Assembly: GCF_019968905.1 (NCBI RefSeq)
Contig: NZ_CP079946.1
Span: forward strand, 8,281,356 to 8,345,355
Direction of reading: 5' to 3'
From: Corallococcus sp. EGB
Lineage (GTDB): Bacteria; Myxococcota; Myxococcia; Myxococcales; Myxococcaceae
DNA: 64,000 bases
Part shown: positions 1-8,313 of the stretch, one piece after another
How the letters are laid out: each line of letters starts with the position of its first letter
How positions within the stretch are numbered: position 1 is the stretch's first letter
Position numbers and translations under genes: made by a program
The notes under the pieces: generated by a model
What the model was told of the DNA's origin: nothing
Databases searched by the model: none
The model's input: only the letters and a program-made list of their open reading frames with translations

Positions 1-93
1 ACGGGCGCGCCCCCGACGCAGTCGTGGAGCGCGGACGTCGAGGTCTGCGTGGGCGCCAAGGCGAGCGCCAACTACTTCGGCCTGCTGTTCTGA
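1..93 (+). CDS. C-terminal end of an unidentified protein (partial)
   Basis: An open frame runs in from the left edge and stops at TGA 91-93, giving the last 30 residues. They include VEVCVGAKASANYFGLLF, a hydrophobic and aromatic C-terminus. Codon third positions are almost all G or C, as in the neighbouring genes, which supports real coding. A terminal Phe is common in outer-membrane beta-barrels, but this fragment is too short to assign a family. Confidence 0.6.
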   Translation, partial: TGAPPTQSWSADVEVCVGAKASANYFGLLF

Positions 94-164
94 GGTTGCC
101 GCCGCCCGCCCCGGTGTCCACTGGGGCGGGCCGGAAGCTGGACGGGGACGCGCGGCGCCCTTAA

Positions 165-1052
165 GTGGGGAGGGTGGGACGCAAGCGGGCCGCGGGCGGC
201 ATCGAGATTCCGGGATGGGCGTGGCTGGTGCCGTGCGCGCTGGTGCCCGTGGTGCTGCTCAACCTGGGCGTGGCCTGGCTGGGCGGGACGCAGGTGTCGC
301 CCCTGTCCTTCTCCTTCCTCCCGACGAAGGCCCGCGCCCTGGGGGCCTACGTGGCGCACCGGCCCGCGTGCGTCCTGGACGAGCACCCACCGCTGGAGCC
401 GCTCATCACGGAAGCGGAGCGCCGGCACGGGATTCCGACGGGGCTCTTGCAGGCGCTCATCCAGGTGGAGTCGGAGACGCGGGTGCACCGCATCTCGCCG
501 GCGGGAGCCATGGGGCCCGGGCAGCTCATGCCGGACACGGCGGAGATGATGCGGGTGGAGGACCCCTTCGACCCGGCGCCGTCCGTCGACGCGAGCGGGC
601 GCTACCTGGCCGAACAGCTGCGGAGGTTCCGGGACGTGCGGCTCGCGGTGGCCGCGTACAACGCGGGGCCGGGGTCGGTGAACGGGCACGTGCCGCACAA
701 CGGGGAGACGGAGTTCTACGTGGCCAAGGTGCTCGCGGCCTATGAGCATACGAGGCCGAAGGCGCCAGCCGTGGCGAAGCGCCCGGTCATCCCCGAGGCG
801 CCGGTCAAGACCGCCGCCACCGTGAAGACTCCTGTCGCGCAGGCCCACGCGAAGGCGCCCGCGATGAAGGCATCCACCACCACGCAGGTGAGCGCGAAGG
901 CGTCCACCGCGCAGGCCGCGAGGAAGGCCCGTCCGCCCGATGCATCCACGAAGCAGCCATCTGCCCCGAAGGTGACGGCCCCCGTGAAGCCCGCGGCCCG
1001 TCCGGCCATGAGCGCCAAGCCTCCCGCGAGGGTCGCATCGGCGACGCGCTGA
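165..1052 (+). CDS. membrane-anchored lytic transglycosylase (SLT domain)
   Basis: The 295-residue product is a probable peptidoglycan lytic transglycosylase that cleaves the MurNAc-GlcNAc bond from the periplasmic side. A basic N-terminus (RVGRKR) precedes one hydrophobic segment at about residues 18-40, so it is probably anchored in the inner membrane. The SLT domain covers about 75-195: the VES motif holds the likely catalytic Glu102, followed by GAMGPGQLMPDTA (115-127) and AYNAGPG (164-170), all standard for family 1 enzymes. Residues 198-295 are Lys/Ala/Pro-rich with TVKTP and AKAP-like runs, a low-complexity tail that may bind the wall or DNA. The start is GTG at 165; a GTG at 174 is also possible. 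Convergent with nagB across a repeat cluster. Confidence 0.85.
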   Translation: MGRVGRKRAAGGIEIPGWAWLVPCALVPVVLLNLGVAWLGGTQVSPLSFSFLPTKARALGAYVAHRPACVLDEHPPLEPLITEAERRHGIPTGLLQALIQVESETRVHRISPAGAMGPGQLMPDTAEMMRVEDPFDPAPSVDASGRYLAEQLRRFRDVRLAVAAYNAGPGSVNGHVPHNGETEFYVAKVLAAYEHTRPKAPAVAKRPVIPEAPVKTAATVKTPVAQAHAKAPAMKASTTTQVSAKASTAQAARKARPPDASTKQPSAPKVTAPVKPAARPAMSAKPPARVASATR

Positions 1053-1147
1053 CGAACCCCGCGCCGGTCCGGACACGCCCGGCCCCGCCGGGACGACTGG
1101 GGCTCCAACCTCCAGGCCGGGCACCGCCTCCGGAGGCAGTGCTCGAG

Positions 1148-1310
1148 AACCTGTCCGACTGTCGGACAGGTTTCCCTCGGCTCCGCCGGACCGGCAGCCC
1201 CGAGCCACGGTCCTCCAAGCCTGTCCGACTGTCGGACAGGTTTCCGCGACCCGGCTTCAGCGGCGGCCCCAGCCATGCCTCTTCGAACCTGTCCGACTGT
1301 CGGACAGGTT
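1148..1310. repeat. array of three 25-bp palindromes, 68-70 bp period (cluster 1)
   Basis: Three copies lie at 1148-1172, 1218-1242 and 1286-1310. Each is an inverted repeat with left arm AACCTGTCCGAC, a central T, and the exact reverse complement as the right arm; the middle copy has one arm mismatch (AGCCTG). As RNA or single-stranded DNA each would fold into an 11-12 bp stem with a tiny loop. The array fills the 305-bp gap between the convergent slt and nagB genes, which holds no gene. Short T runs follow the copies (GGTTTCC, GGTTTCTT), so they could act as terminators, but the regular spacing is not explained by that. I do not recognise the family. Confidence 0.9.
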
Positions 1311-1315
1311 TCTTC

Positions 1316-1378
1316 GGTGCGCCGCCGACAGGGAGGTCCTTCGGGATTCTCTCCTTCTCATCCGTGGAGACGGACTTC
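1316..1378. repeat. module shared with the second palindrome cluster (copy A)
   Basis: This 63-bp stretch begins 5 bp after the last palindrome of cluster 1 and matches the reverse complement of 17348-17406: GGTGCGCCGCCG is identical, then after a 4-bp gap 36 of 47 positions agree, including CCTTCTCATCCGTG without mismatch. It overlaps the last codons of nagB, whose stop codon (1358-1360) falls inside the conserved CTTCTCATCC block. Confidence 0.75.
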
Positions 1379-2143
1379 AGGGTCGCGGATCCGGGCTGCC
1401 TCCAGCGTTCGCGCTGGCAGGCCGCTGGCGGCGCCCGTGTCCAGCCACAGCTCCACGTCGCGGTGGAGCTGCAGGAACGAGGCGGGACAGCGGGGCGTCA
1501 GCGGGCCGTGCACCATCGCCGTCACCGCCGCGGCCTTGTTCACGCCGAACGCCAGCACCACCACCTTGCGCGCCTGGAGCACCGCCGCCATGCCCAGCGT
1601 CAGCGCCGCCATGGGCACCTTCGACGGATCATCCCCGAACGCCATCACGTGCGACAGCCGCGTCTCCCGCGACAGGCGCGCGCGGTGGCTCGCCGCCGTC
1701 AGCACCTCGCCGGGCTCATTGAAGGCGATGTGCCCGTTGGGCCCCACGCCCAGCAGCAGCAGGTCCAGCCCTCCGGCCGCCGCGAGCGCCGCGTCATAGC
1801 GCGCGCATTCCGCCTCCGCGTCCGGCGCGCACCCGTCGAAGAAGTGGATCCGCTCCGTTGACAAATTCACATGACGGAACAGGTGCCGGTCCATGTACGC
1901 GCGGAAGCTGCCCGCGTCCTCCGGCGGCAGTCCCAGGAACTCGTCCATGTTGAACGTCGTCACCCGAGACAGGTCCAGCGCCCCCCGGGCCGCCAGCTCC
2001 ACGAGACTCCGGTACACGTTGAGCGGCGAACGCCCCGTGACGAGCCCCAGCACCTGCTTCGGGTTGTGCCGCACCACCTCGGCGATGCGCGCCGCGCAGG
2101 AGGAGGCCGCCTCCTGCTCCGTCGGGAACACCCGTAGGTTCAT
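1358..2143 (-). CDS. nagB: glucosamine-6-phosphate deaminase
   Basis: The 261-residue protein converts glucosamine-6-phosphate to fructose-6-phosphate plus ammonia, the step that feeds amino sugars from wall or chitin turnover into glycolysis. Family motifs are in order: VLGLVTGRSPLNVY (31-44, phosphate loop), NMDEF (66-70), and GVGPNGHIAFNEPG (132-145) with the ring-opening His138 and Glu143. The position of E. coli Asp141 is Asn here, as in Bacillus-type enzymes. The start is the ATG at 2143, which gives the MNLRVFPT opening typical of the family; an upstream in-frame ATG adds 25 residues with no homology. The length is usual for NagB. The pfkA gene upstream points the other way; the enzymes meet at fructose-6-phosphate. 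Confidence 0.92.
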   Translation of the reverse strand: MNLRVFPTEQEAASSCAARIAEVVRHNPKQVLGLVTGRSPLNVYRSLVELAARGALDLSRVTTFNMDEFLGLPPEDAGSFRAYMDRHLFRHVNLSTERIHFFDGCAPDAEAECARYDAALAAAGGLDLLLLGVGPNGHIAFNEPGEVLTAASHRARLSRETRLSHVMAFGDDPSKVPMAALTLGMAAVLQARKVVVLAFGVNKAAAVTAMVHGPLTPRCPASFLQLHRDVELWLDTGAASGLPARTLEAARIRDPEVRLHG

Positions 2144-2368
2144 GGGCTCGCCAGCATATGCCGGCCCCGCCCAGGTCGCTGGCCGCCCAGCCGCCCCGTG
2201 CGTGGCGCCGCGCGGCAAGCTGCTCGCGTCCGGGAATTACACGTGAACACTCCGCTCGATTGACAGGCCCGGTCCCCCGCACGCCCGGGGACCGGGGAGG
2301 GTTTCTCACGGGCGTTCCGTGCAATCCGTTCTCACGCGCGGAGGCGGGGTCGCGCTAGAACCGGAGAC

Positions 2369-3406
2369 ATGAAAGTCGCCGTGCTCACCGGCGGGGGTGA
2401 TTGCCCCGGCCTCAATGCGGTCATCCGCGCCATCGTCCGCCGTGCCAGCGAGCACGGCATCGAGATGATGGGCCTGCGTGATGGGTGGAAGGGCTTGCTG
2501 GACGACAACCACTTCCGCCTCACGCGGGAGACCACCTCCGGCATCCTCCACCGGGGTGGCACCATCCTGGGCACCTCGCGCGTCAACCCGTTCAAGGTGG
2601 AGAACGGCCTGGAGCGCGTGAAGCGCGCCGTGGAACGCAATGGCATCCACGCCGTCATCGCCATTGGCGGCGAGGGCACCCTGTCCGCCGCCACGCGCAT
2701 GTCCCAGGAGGGACTGCGCATCGTCGGCGTGCCGAAGACCATCGACAACGACCTCAACGGCACGGACTTCACCTTCGGCTTCGACACCGCCGTCGCCATC
2801 GCGACGGAGGCCGTGGACCGGCTGCACTCCACCGCCGAGTCCCACAAGCGCGTCATCGTGTGCGAGGTGATGGGCCGCCACGTCGGCTGGATTGCCACCT
2901 ACGCGGGCATCGCGGGCGGCGCGGACGTCATCCTCGTGCCGGAGAAGCCCGCGGACCTGGAGGCTGTCGCGCAGCACCTCCAGCGGCGGCACGCGTCCGG
3001 GCGCTCCTTCTCCATCGTGGTGGTGGCCGAGGGCACGCGCATCAAGCTGTCCGCGGACCAGAACGAGCAGCTGGTCACCACCGGCGCCCTGGATGAAGCG
3101 GGCCGTCCGCGCCTGGGCGGCGTGGGCAACATCGTCGCGGCGGAGATTGAACGGCGCACCGGCTTCGAGACGCGCGTCTCCGTGCTGGGCCACATCCAGC
3201 GCGGCGGCGCCCCCACGGCGCACGACCGGGTGCTCGCCACCCGGTACGGAGTGCATGCGTGCGACATGGTGGCCCGCGGCGAGTTCGGCAAGATGGCCGC
3301 CCTGCGCGGCAACGACATCGTCAGCGAGCACCTGGCCGAGGCCACCCGCGAGCTCAAGCGCGTCCCCGAGGAGTTCTTCAAGGTCGCCGAGGTTTTCTTC
3401 GGCTGA
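2369..3406 (+). CDS. pfkA: 6-phosphofructokinase
   Basis: This 345-residue PfkA-type enzyme phosphorylates fructose-6-phosphate to the 1,6-bisphosphate. Motifs seen: TGGGDCPGLNAVIRA (7-21), IGGEGT (99-104), PKTIDNDLNGTDFTFGFD (122-139) with the catalytic Asp127, EVMGRHVGWIA (166-176), and GHIQRGGAPTAHDR near residue 275. Gly103 at the donor-specificity site favours ATP, whereas the Lys in PKTIDND is also found in PPi-using enzymes, so the donor is likely but not certainly ATP. In Myxococcus xanthus a pfk gene is cotranscribed with the kinase gene pkn4; no kinase follows here. A GGAG lies only 2 nt before the ATG. The acyl-CoA ligase gene follows after about 100 bp. Confidence 0.9.
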   Translation: MKVAVLTGGGDCPGLNAVIRAIVRRASEHGIEMMGLRDGWKGLLDDNHFRLTRETTSGILHRGGTILGTSRVNPFKVENGLERVKRAVERNGIHAVIAIGGEGTLSAATRMSQEGLRIVGVPKTIDNDLNGTDFTFGFDTAVAIATEAVDRLHSTAESHKRVIVCEVMGRHVGWIATYAGIAGGADVILVPEKPADLEAVAQHLQRRHASGRSFSIVVVAEGTRIKLSADQNEQLVTTGALDEAGRPRLGGVGNIVAAEIERRTGFETRVSVLGHIQRGGAPTAHDRVLATRYGVHACDMVARGEFGKMAALRGNDIVSEHLAEATRELKRVPEEFFKVAEVFFG

Positions 3407-3509
3407 CAATGACGTAGTGCGCCATGCGTGCCCGCACCACGACTGGCGGGCATGGCGCCGCGCATCCGGTAGCATCCGGCCCTCCCCCTCTCCCGAAGGG
3501 ATGGTGTCG

Positions 3510-5144
<1,635 letters not shown>

Positions 5145-5230
5145 AGTGGTTGGAAGGACCGCCGGACACCCGACACTGGGAGTCCGGCGGCTCGCGCCGG
5201 GGCGGAGCTGGGGATAACCTGGGGGTCGTG

Positions 5231-5767
5231 ATGCCATCCGTCCAACAGCTCCGCCCGTTCGCGTTCGCGCCCGTGCAGGCGTTCCTGCAAGCCTCCGGAC
5301 CGGTGGTGCTGATCCAACAGCCGCCGGAGCCGGTGTTCCAGCAGGTGGCCCTGAGGCTGGCGGAGGCGCGCACGGTGGGGATGGCGCACCGGTCGCGGCT
5401 GGTGGACCGGCTGCTCGTCATGCTCCAGGCCTTTGATTCGCTGGAGGTCCACTTCCTGGGGCCCGAGCGGGACGGGCAGGAGCTGAAGGTGGGACGCATC
5501 GAGGGGTGCGCGCTGATGGTGCACGACCCTTCCGTGTCGAAGCAGCACGCGGTGCTGCGCTGGCACGCGGCGCAGGGGACGTGCTCCGTGCAGGACTTGA
5601 AGTCCATGAACGGCACCTGGCTGAACGCCGCGGAGCTGGGCGAAGGCGAGGTGCGGATGCTCGCGGACGGGGACGCGCTGGCCTTCGGCGACGCGCAGTT
5701 CCTGTACCTGCGCGCGGAGACGCTGCACTCGCACCTGCGGCTCGCGAGCCCGGGTGGAGGGATGTGA
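5231..5767 (+). CDS. FHA-domain protein
   Basis: A 178-residue cytosolic protein with a forkhead-associated domain in its C-terminal half. The FHA signature is complete: GR (88-89), SVSKQH (101-106) and MNGTWLN (126-132), the residues that contact a phosphothreonine peptide. The first 75 residues are a helical, uncharacterised region. FHA proteins of myxobacteria usually read signals from Ser/Thr kinases; the partner here is unknown and no kinase is adjacent. ATG 5231 is preceded by an in-frame GTG at 5228. It lies about 90 bp after the acyl-CoA ligase gene on the same strand and might share its transcript. Confidence 0.8.
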   Translation: MPSVQQLRPFAFAPVQAFLQASGPVVLIQQPPEPVFQQVALRLAEARTVGMAHRSRLVDRLLVMLQAFDSLEVHFLGPERDGQELKVGRIEGCALMVHDPSVSKQHAVLRWHAAQGTCSVQDLKSMNGTWLNAAELGEGEVRMLADGDALAFGDAQFLYLRAETLHSHLRLASPGGGM

Positions 5768-5911
5768 CGCCCCGGAGGGGAGCTCTCATTCCCCGCCATC
5801 CCATGTCCGGCCCCATGGAGCCAGGGAGGCGAGCGGCCCGGTGACGGGAGACAGCGCGCGGTCAGGGGGTCCGTTATCCTCGGGGCTCCTCACACCGAGA
5901 GTTCGCACATC

Positions 5912-7084
5912 ATGGGAAGGCTGCTGGTCCTGCTGTTCGTCTACCTGGGCGCGTACCTCGTGCTGCGCAGGATGGTGCCCGCGCTCACGCGGGGCTGGCG
6001 CCATGGCGTGCTGCTGGGCCTCTCCGTCTTCGCGTTCGCGGCCTGGACGGTGCCCGCGGTCACCGGCTACGGCCTGCACCACACGCCTCCGGCCCTCGTG
6101 CCGGTGAAGCTGTTCGCCGTGGTGTGGAGCATCGCCGCGCTGCTGGTGATGCTGATGGCCCCGCCGTTCCTCTTCCTCAAGGTGCGCGCGGAACGCAGGC
6201 AGAAGGCCGCGCCTGCGGGCGTGGACCTGGGGCGCCGGGACCTGCTGGTGAAGGCCGGACAGGCCATGCCCGTCTTCGCCATGGGCGCCAGCGCGGTGGG
6301 CGTCGTGAGCGGCAGCCTGGGCTTCACCGTGCGCGAGGTGGAGGTGAAGCTGCGCGGCCTTCCCGCGGCGCTCGACGGCTTCCGCATCGGGCAGATCACC
6401 GACGTGCACGTGGGGCCCTTCATCTCTCCCGAATACCTGCGCGGCGCCGTGGACGTCATGAACACCGCCGGCGTGGACCTCCAGGTGATGACCGGGGACC
6501 TCATCGACGACGTGAATCAGCTTGACGAGACGATGGCCGCCCTCGCCTCCACGACGGCCCGGCACGGCATGCTCGCGGTGCTCGGCAACCATGAGCACTG
6601 GCGCGGGCTCGACGAGGTCCTGGGCGGCTACGCGCAGCTGGCCGAGCGCGGCGCCCCGGTCCGGCTGCTGGTGGATGAAGCCCACGTGCTGGAGCACGGC
6701 GGCCAGCGCGTGCGCGTGGTGGGCGTGGACTTCCCCATGTCCGGTGCCAGCCGCGCCGGGCGCGACCGCAAGTGGCAGCGCTCCGCGGAGAAGTCCTTCA
6801 CGGAGGTGCATCCGGACGACGTGGTGCTCTGCCTCTCCCACCACCCGGACTTCTTCCCCTACGCCGCCGAGCGCGGCGCGCGCCTGACGCTCTCGGGCCA
6901 CACCCACGGCGGGCAGGTGGCCTTCCTGGGGGTGCCCCTGTTCGGCTTCGCCTTCAAGCACATGCTGGGCCGCTACCGCTTCCGCGACCACCACCTCTAC
7001 GTCTCCGGCGGCACGGGGCACTGGCTCCCCTTCCGCATCGGCGTCCCACCCGAGGTCACGCTGCTCACGCTGCGCAGCGTCTGA
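5912..7084 (+). CDS. membrane-bound metallophosphoesterase (YkuE-like)
   Basis: The 390-residue product has about three hydrophobic segments in its first 95 residues, then a calcineurin-like phosphoesterase domain. The binuclear metal motifs are all present: DVHVG (164-168), GDLIDD (195-200), GNHEHW (225-230), LSHHPD and SGHTHGGQ. An arginine pair at 108-109 (LGRRDLL) is followed by a second hydrophobic stretch to about 136, resembling a Tat-type sequence placed after membrane helices; B. subtilis YkuE, a Tat substrate, has the same kind of catalytic domain. The substrate is unknown; phosphodiester or UDP-sugar/lipid hydrolysis are options in the family. The ATG has no strong Shine-Dalgarno sequence. 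Confidence 0.85.
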   Translation: MGRLLVLLFVYLGAYLVLRRMVPALTRGWRHGVLLGLSVFAFAAWTVPAVTGYGLHHTPPALVPVKLFAVVWSIAALLVMLMAPPFLFLKVRAERRQKAAPAGVDLGRRDLLVKAGQAMPVFAMGASAVGVVSGSLGFTVREVEVKLRGLPAALDGFRIGQITDVHVGPFISPEYLRGAVDVMNTAGVDLQVMTGDLIDDVNQLDETMAALASTTARHGMLAVLGNHEHWRGLDEVLGGYAQLAERGAPVRLLVDEAHVLEHGGQRVRVVGVDFPMSGASRAGRDRKWQRSAEKSFTEVHPDDVVLCLSHHPDFFPYAAERGARLTLSGHTHGGQVAFLGVPLFGFAFKHMLGRYRFRDHHLYVSGGTGHWLPFRIGVPPEVTLLTLRSV

Positions 7085-7166
7085 AACAACTCGACGCGTG
7101 CGGACTTCCGCCAACGCACCCCGCCAGAAGACTCACACCCATCCGCCTTGTTTCACAGGTTTTACA

Positions 7167-7203
7167 TGGAACATGTTTTATAGTAGTTAAAACGTGTTTT
7201 CCA
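7167..7203. promoter_or_regulatory. AT-rich dyad upstream of the lipoprotein gene at 7220
   Basis: An AT-rich island in otherwise very GC-rich DNA. TGGAACATGTTTTA (7167-7180) is mirrored by TAAAACGTGTTTTCCA (7188-7203), with one mismatch and a 2-nt offset around TAGTAGT. It ends 16 bp before the start codon and precedes a good ribosome site (AAGGGGG, 7206-7212). This suits a regulator-binding site or promoter; no confident -35/-10 pair was identified. Confidence 0.45.
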
Positions 7204-7219
7204 TGAAGGGGGCGGATTA

Positions 7220-8242
7220 ATGGGAAGCATGAAGCAGTGGGCCTGCGTCGCGGGTGTGTTCTCGCTGTTGGCCGTGGGCTGTGGTCCGGAGGACTCGCCG
7301 TGGAATGACCCCACGAGCGGGCTCCAGGAGCTGGACAGCTGCAAGGGCGACAACAAGCTGCCGGATGGCGGCAAGTACTTCGTCAACAACGACTGGGGAG
7401 ACATGGGGGTGCAGGACCAGGGGGGCTACACCGGCATCGACACCAGCAACCCCAATGACAAGGGCGTCATCGACGCGGAGAAGAAGGCCGCGGCGGCGCT
7501 GGATGGTGGCGGCTGTATCTACGGCGCGCACGGAGGAAACCCCGCCGCCTGCGGAGGCCAGACGTCGGTGCAGGGGCTGCCCAACGACACGAGCCAGACC
7601 ATCTTCCACGGTGAGTACCACCCGGAATGCGGTGGCAAGCCGCTCATCCTGAGCGTCTGCTACTCGGGCGCGAAGGGGACGAACGGATATCAGCCCATCG
7701 CCTCGGTCATCAGCGGGAACTACAACGTCCCGCCGGACAAGATCATCGCGTGCACGGGCTCGGTGAGCCCGGGCGTCCCGATGCGGTGCTTCGGCACCCT
7801 CGTGGACGGCAACGGCAAGCCCATTGGCGACCAGAAGGTGGGCGGCGTGGACTTCGTGCAGGTCCGTGGCGAGCCGGGGCCCAATGACATCGTCCGGTGC
7901 AAGCAGGACGACTCGTGCCCGGTGTGCACGCCGGACGGGGGCGTGGATGCCGGCACCGACGCGGGCACGGATGGCGGCGTCCGTCCGGACGCAGGCACCG
8001 ACGCGGGCACGGACGGCGGCGTCCGTCCGGATGCGGGCACCGACGCGGGCACCGTGGATGCGGGCACGGACGGCGGCGTCCGTCCGGATGCGGGCATTGA
8101 CGCGGGCACCGTGGACGCGGGCACGGACGGCGGCGTCCGTCCGGATGCGGGCACCGACGCGGGGTCCCCGCCGTTCGACGCGGGCGTCATCATCCGCGAC
8201 GCGGGCATCATCACCGTCAACGCGCGCCCCGCCGCGCGTTAG
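7220..8242 (+). CDS. secreted lipoprotein with possible clan CD protease-like core and DAGT-repeat tail
   Basis: A 340-residue lipoprotein. The signal peptide ends in LLAVGC, making Cys21 the lipidated residue. The central region carries IYGAHGGNP with His104 and PLILSVCYSGAKG with Cys147; an HG dipeptide after a beta-strand, followed about 40 residues later by a beta-strand ending in CxxG, is the pattern of caspase/gingipain-type (clan CD) proteases. This is a motif reading only; the fold is not proven, and other cysteines nearby (99, 111, 137) could form disulfides instead. Residues 243-315 are DAGTDAGTDGGVRP-type repeats, a flexible acidic spacer common in myxobacterial surface proteins. 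The neighbouring convergent gene encodes a CHAT (also clan CD) lipoprotein. Confidence 0.7.
   Translation: MGSMKQWACVAGVFSLLAVGCGPEDSPWNDPTSGLQELDSCKGDNKLPDGGKYFVNNDWGDMGVQDQGGYTGIDTSNPNDKGVIDAEKKAAAALDGGGCIYGAHGGNPAACGGQTSVQGLPNDTSQTIFHGEYHPECGGKPLILSVCYSGAKGTNGYQPIASVISGNYNVPPDKIIACTGSVSPGVPMRCFGTLVDGNGKPIGDQKVGGVDFVQVRGEPGPNDIVRCKQDDSCPVCTPDGGVDAGTDAGTDGGVRPDAGTDAGTDGGVRPDAGTDAGTVDAGTDGGVRPDAGIDAGTVDAGTDGGVRPDAGTDAGSPPFDAGVIIRDAGIITVNARPAAR
7946..8164. repeat. in-frame tandem repeats encoding DAGTDAGTDGGVRP units
   Basis: Two 42-bp units (7946-7987, 7988-8029), two 57-bp units (8030-8086, 8087-8143) that carry five extra codons (TVDAG), and a partial fifth unit (to 8164). The nucleotide identity between units is high, so recent slippage or recombination is likely and length may vary between strains. 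Confidence 0.9.
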
Positions 8243-8313
8243 CGACCCGGCTCCCGCGCCCCCCGGAGCGGACCTCGGGGTGCGCGGCCACGGGCCCATG
8301 GCTGACGCCCCTT

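Noticed and set aside
1148-1310. Palindrome array considered as a CRISPR array
   Set aside because: Repeats are fully palindromic, only three or four copies, the spacers in the second cluster are nearly identical to each other, and no cas gene is near.
8243-8313. Possible bidirectional terminator between the convergent lipoprotein genes
   Set aside because: Only a 5-bp stem (GCTCC/GGAGC) with no T run; too weak to call.
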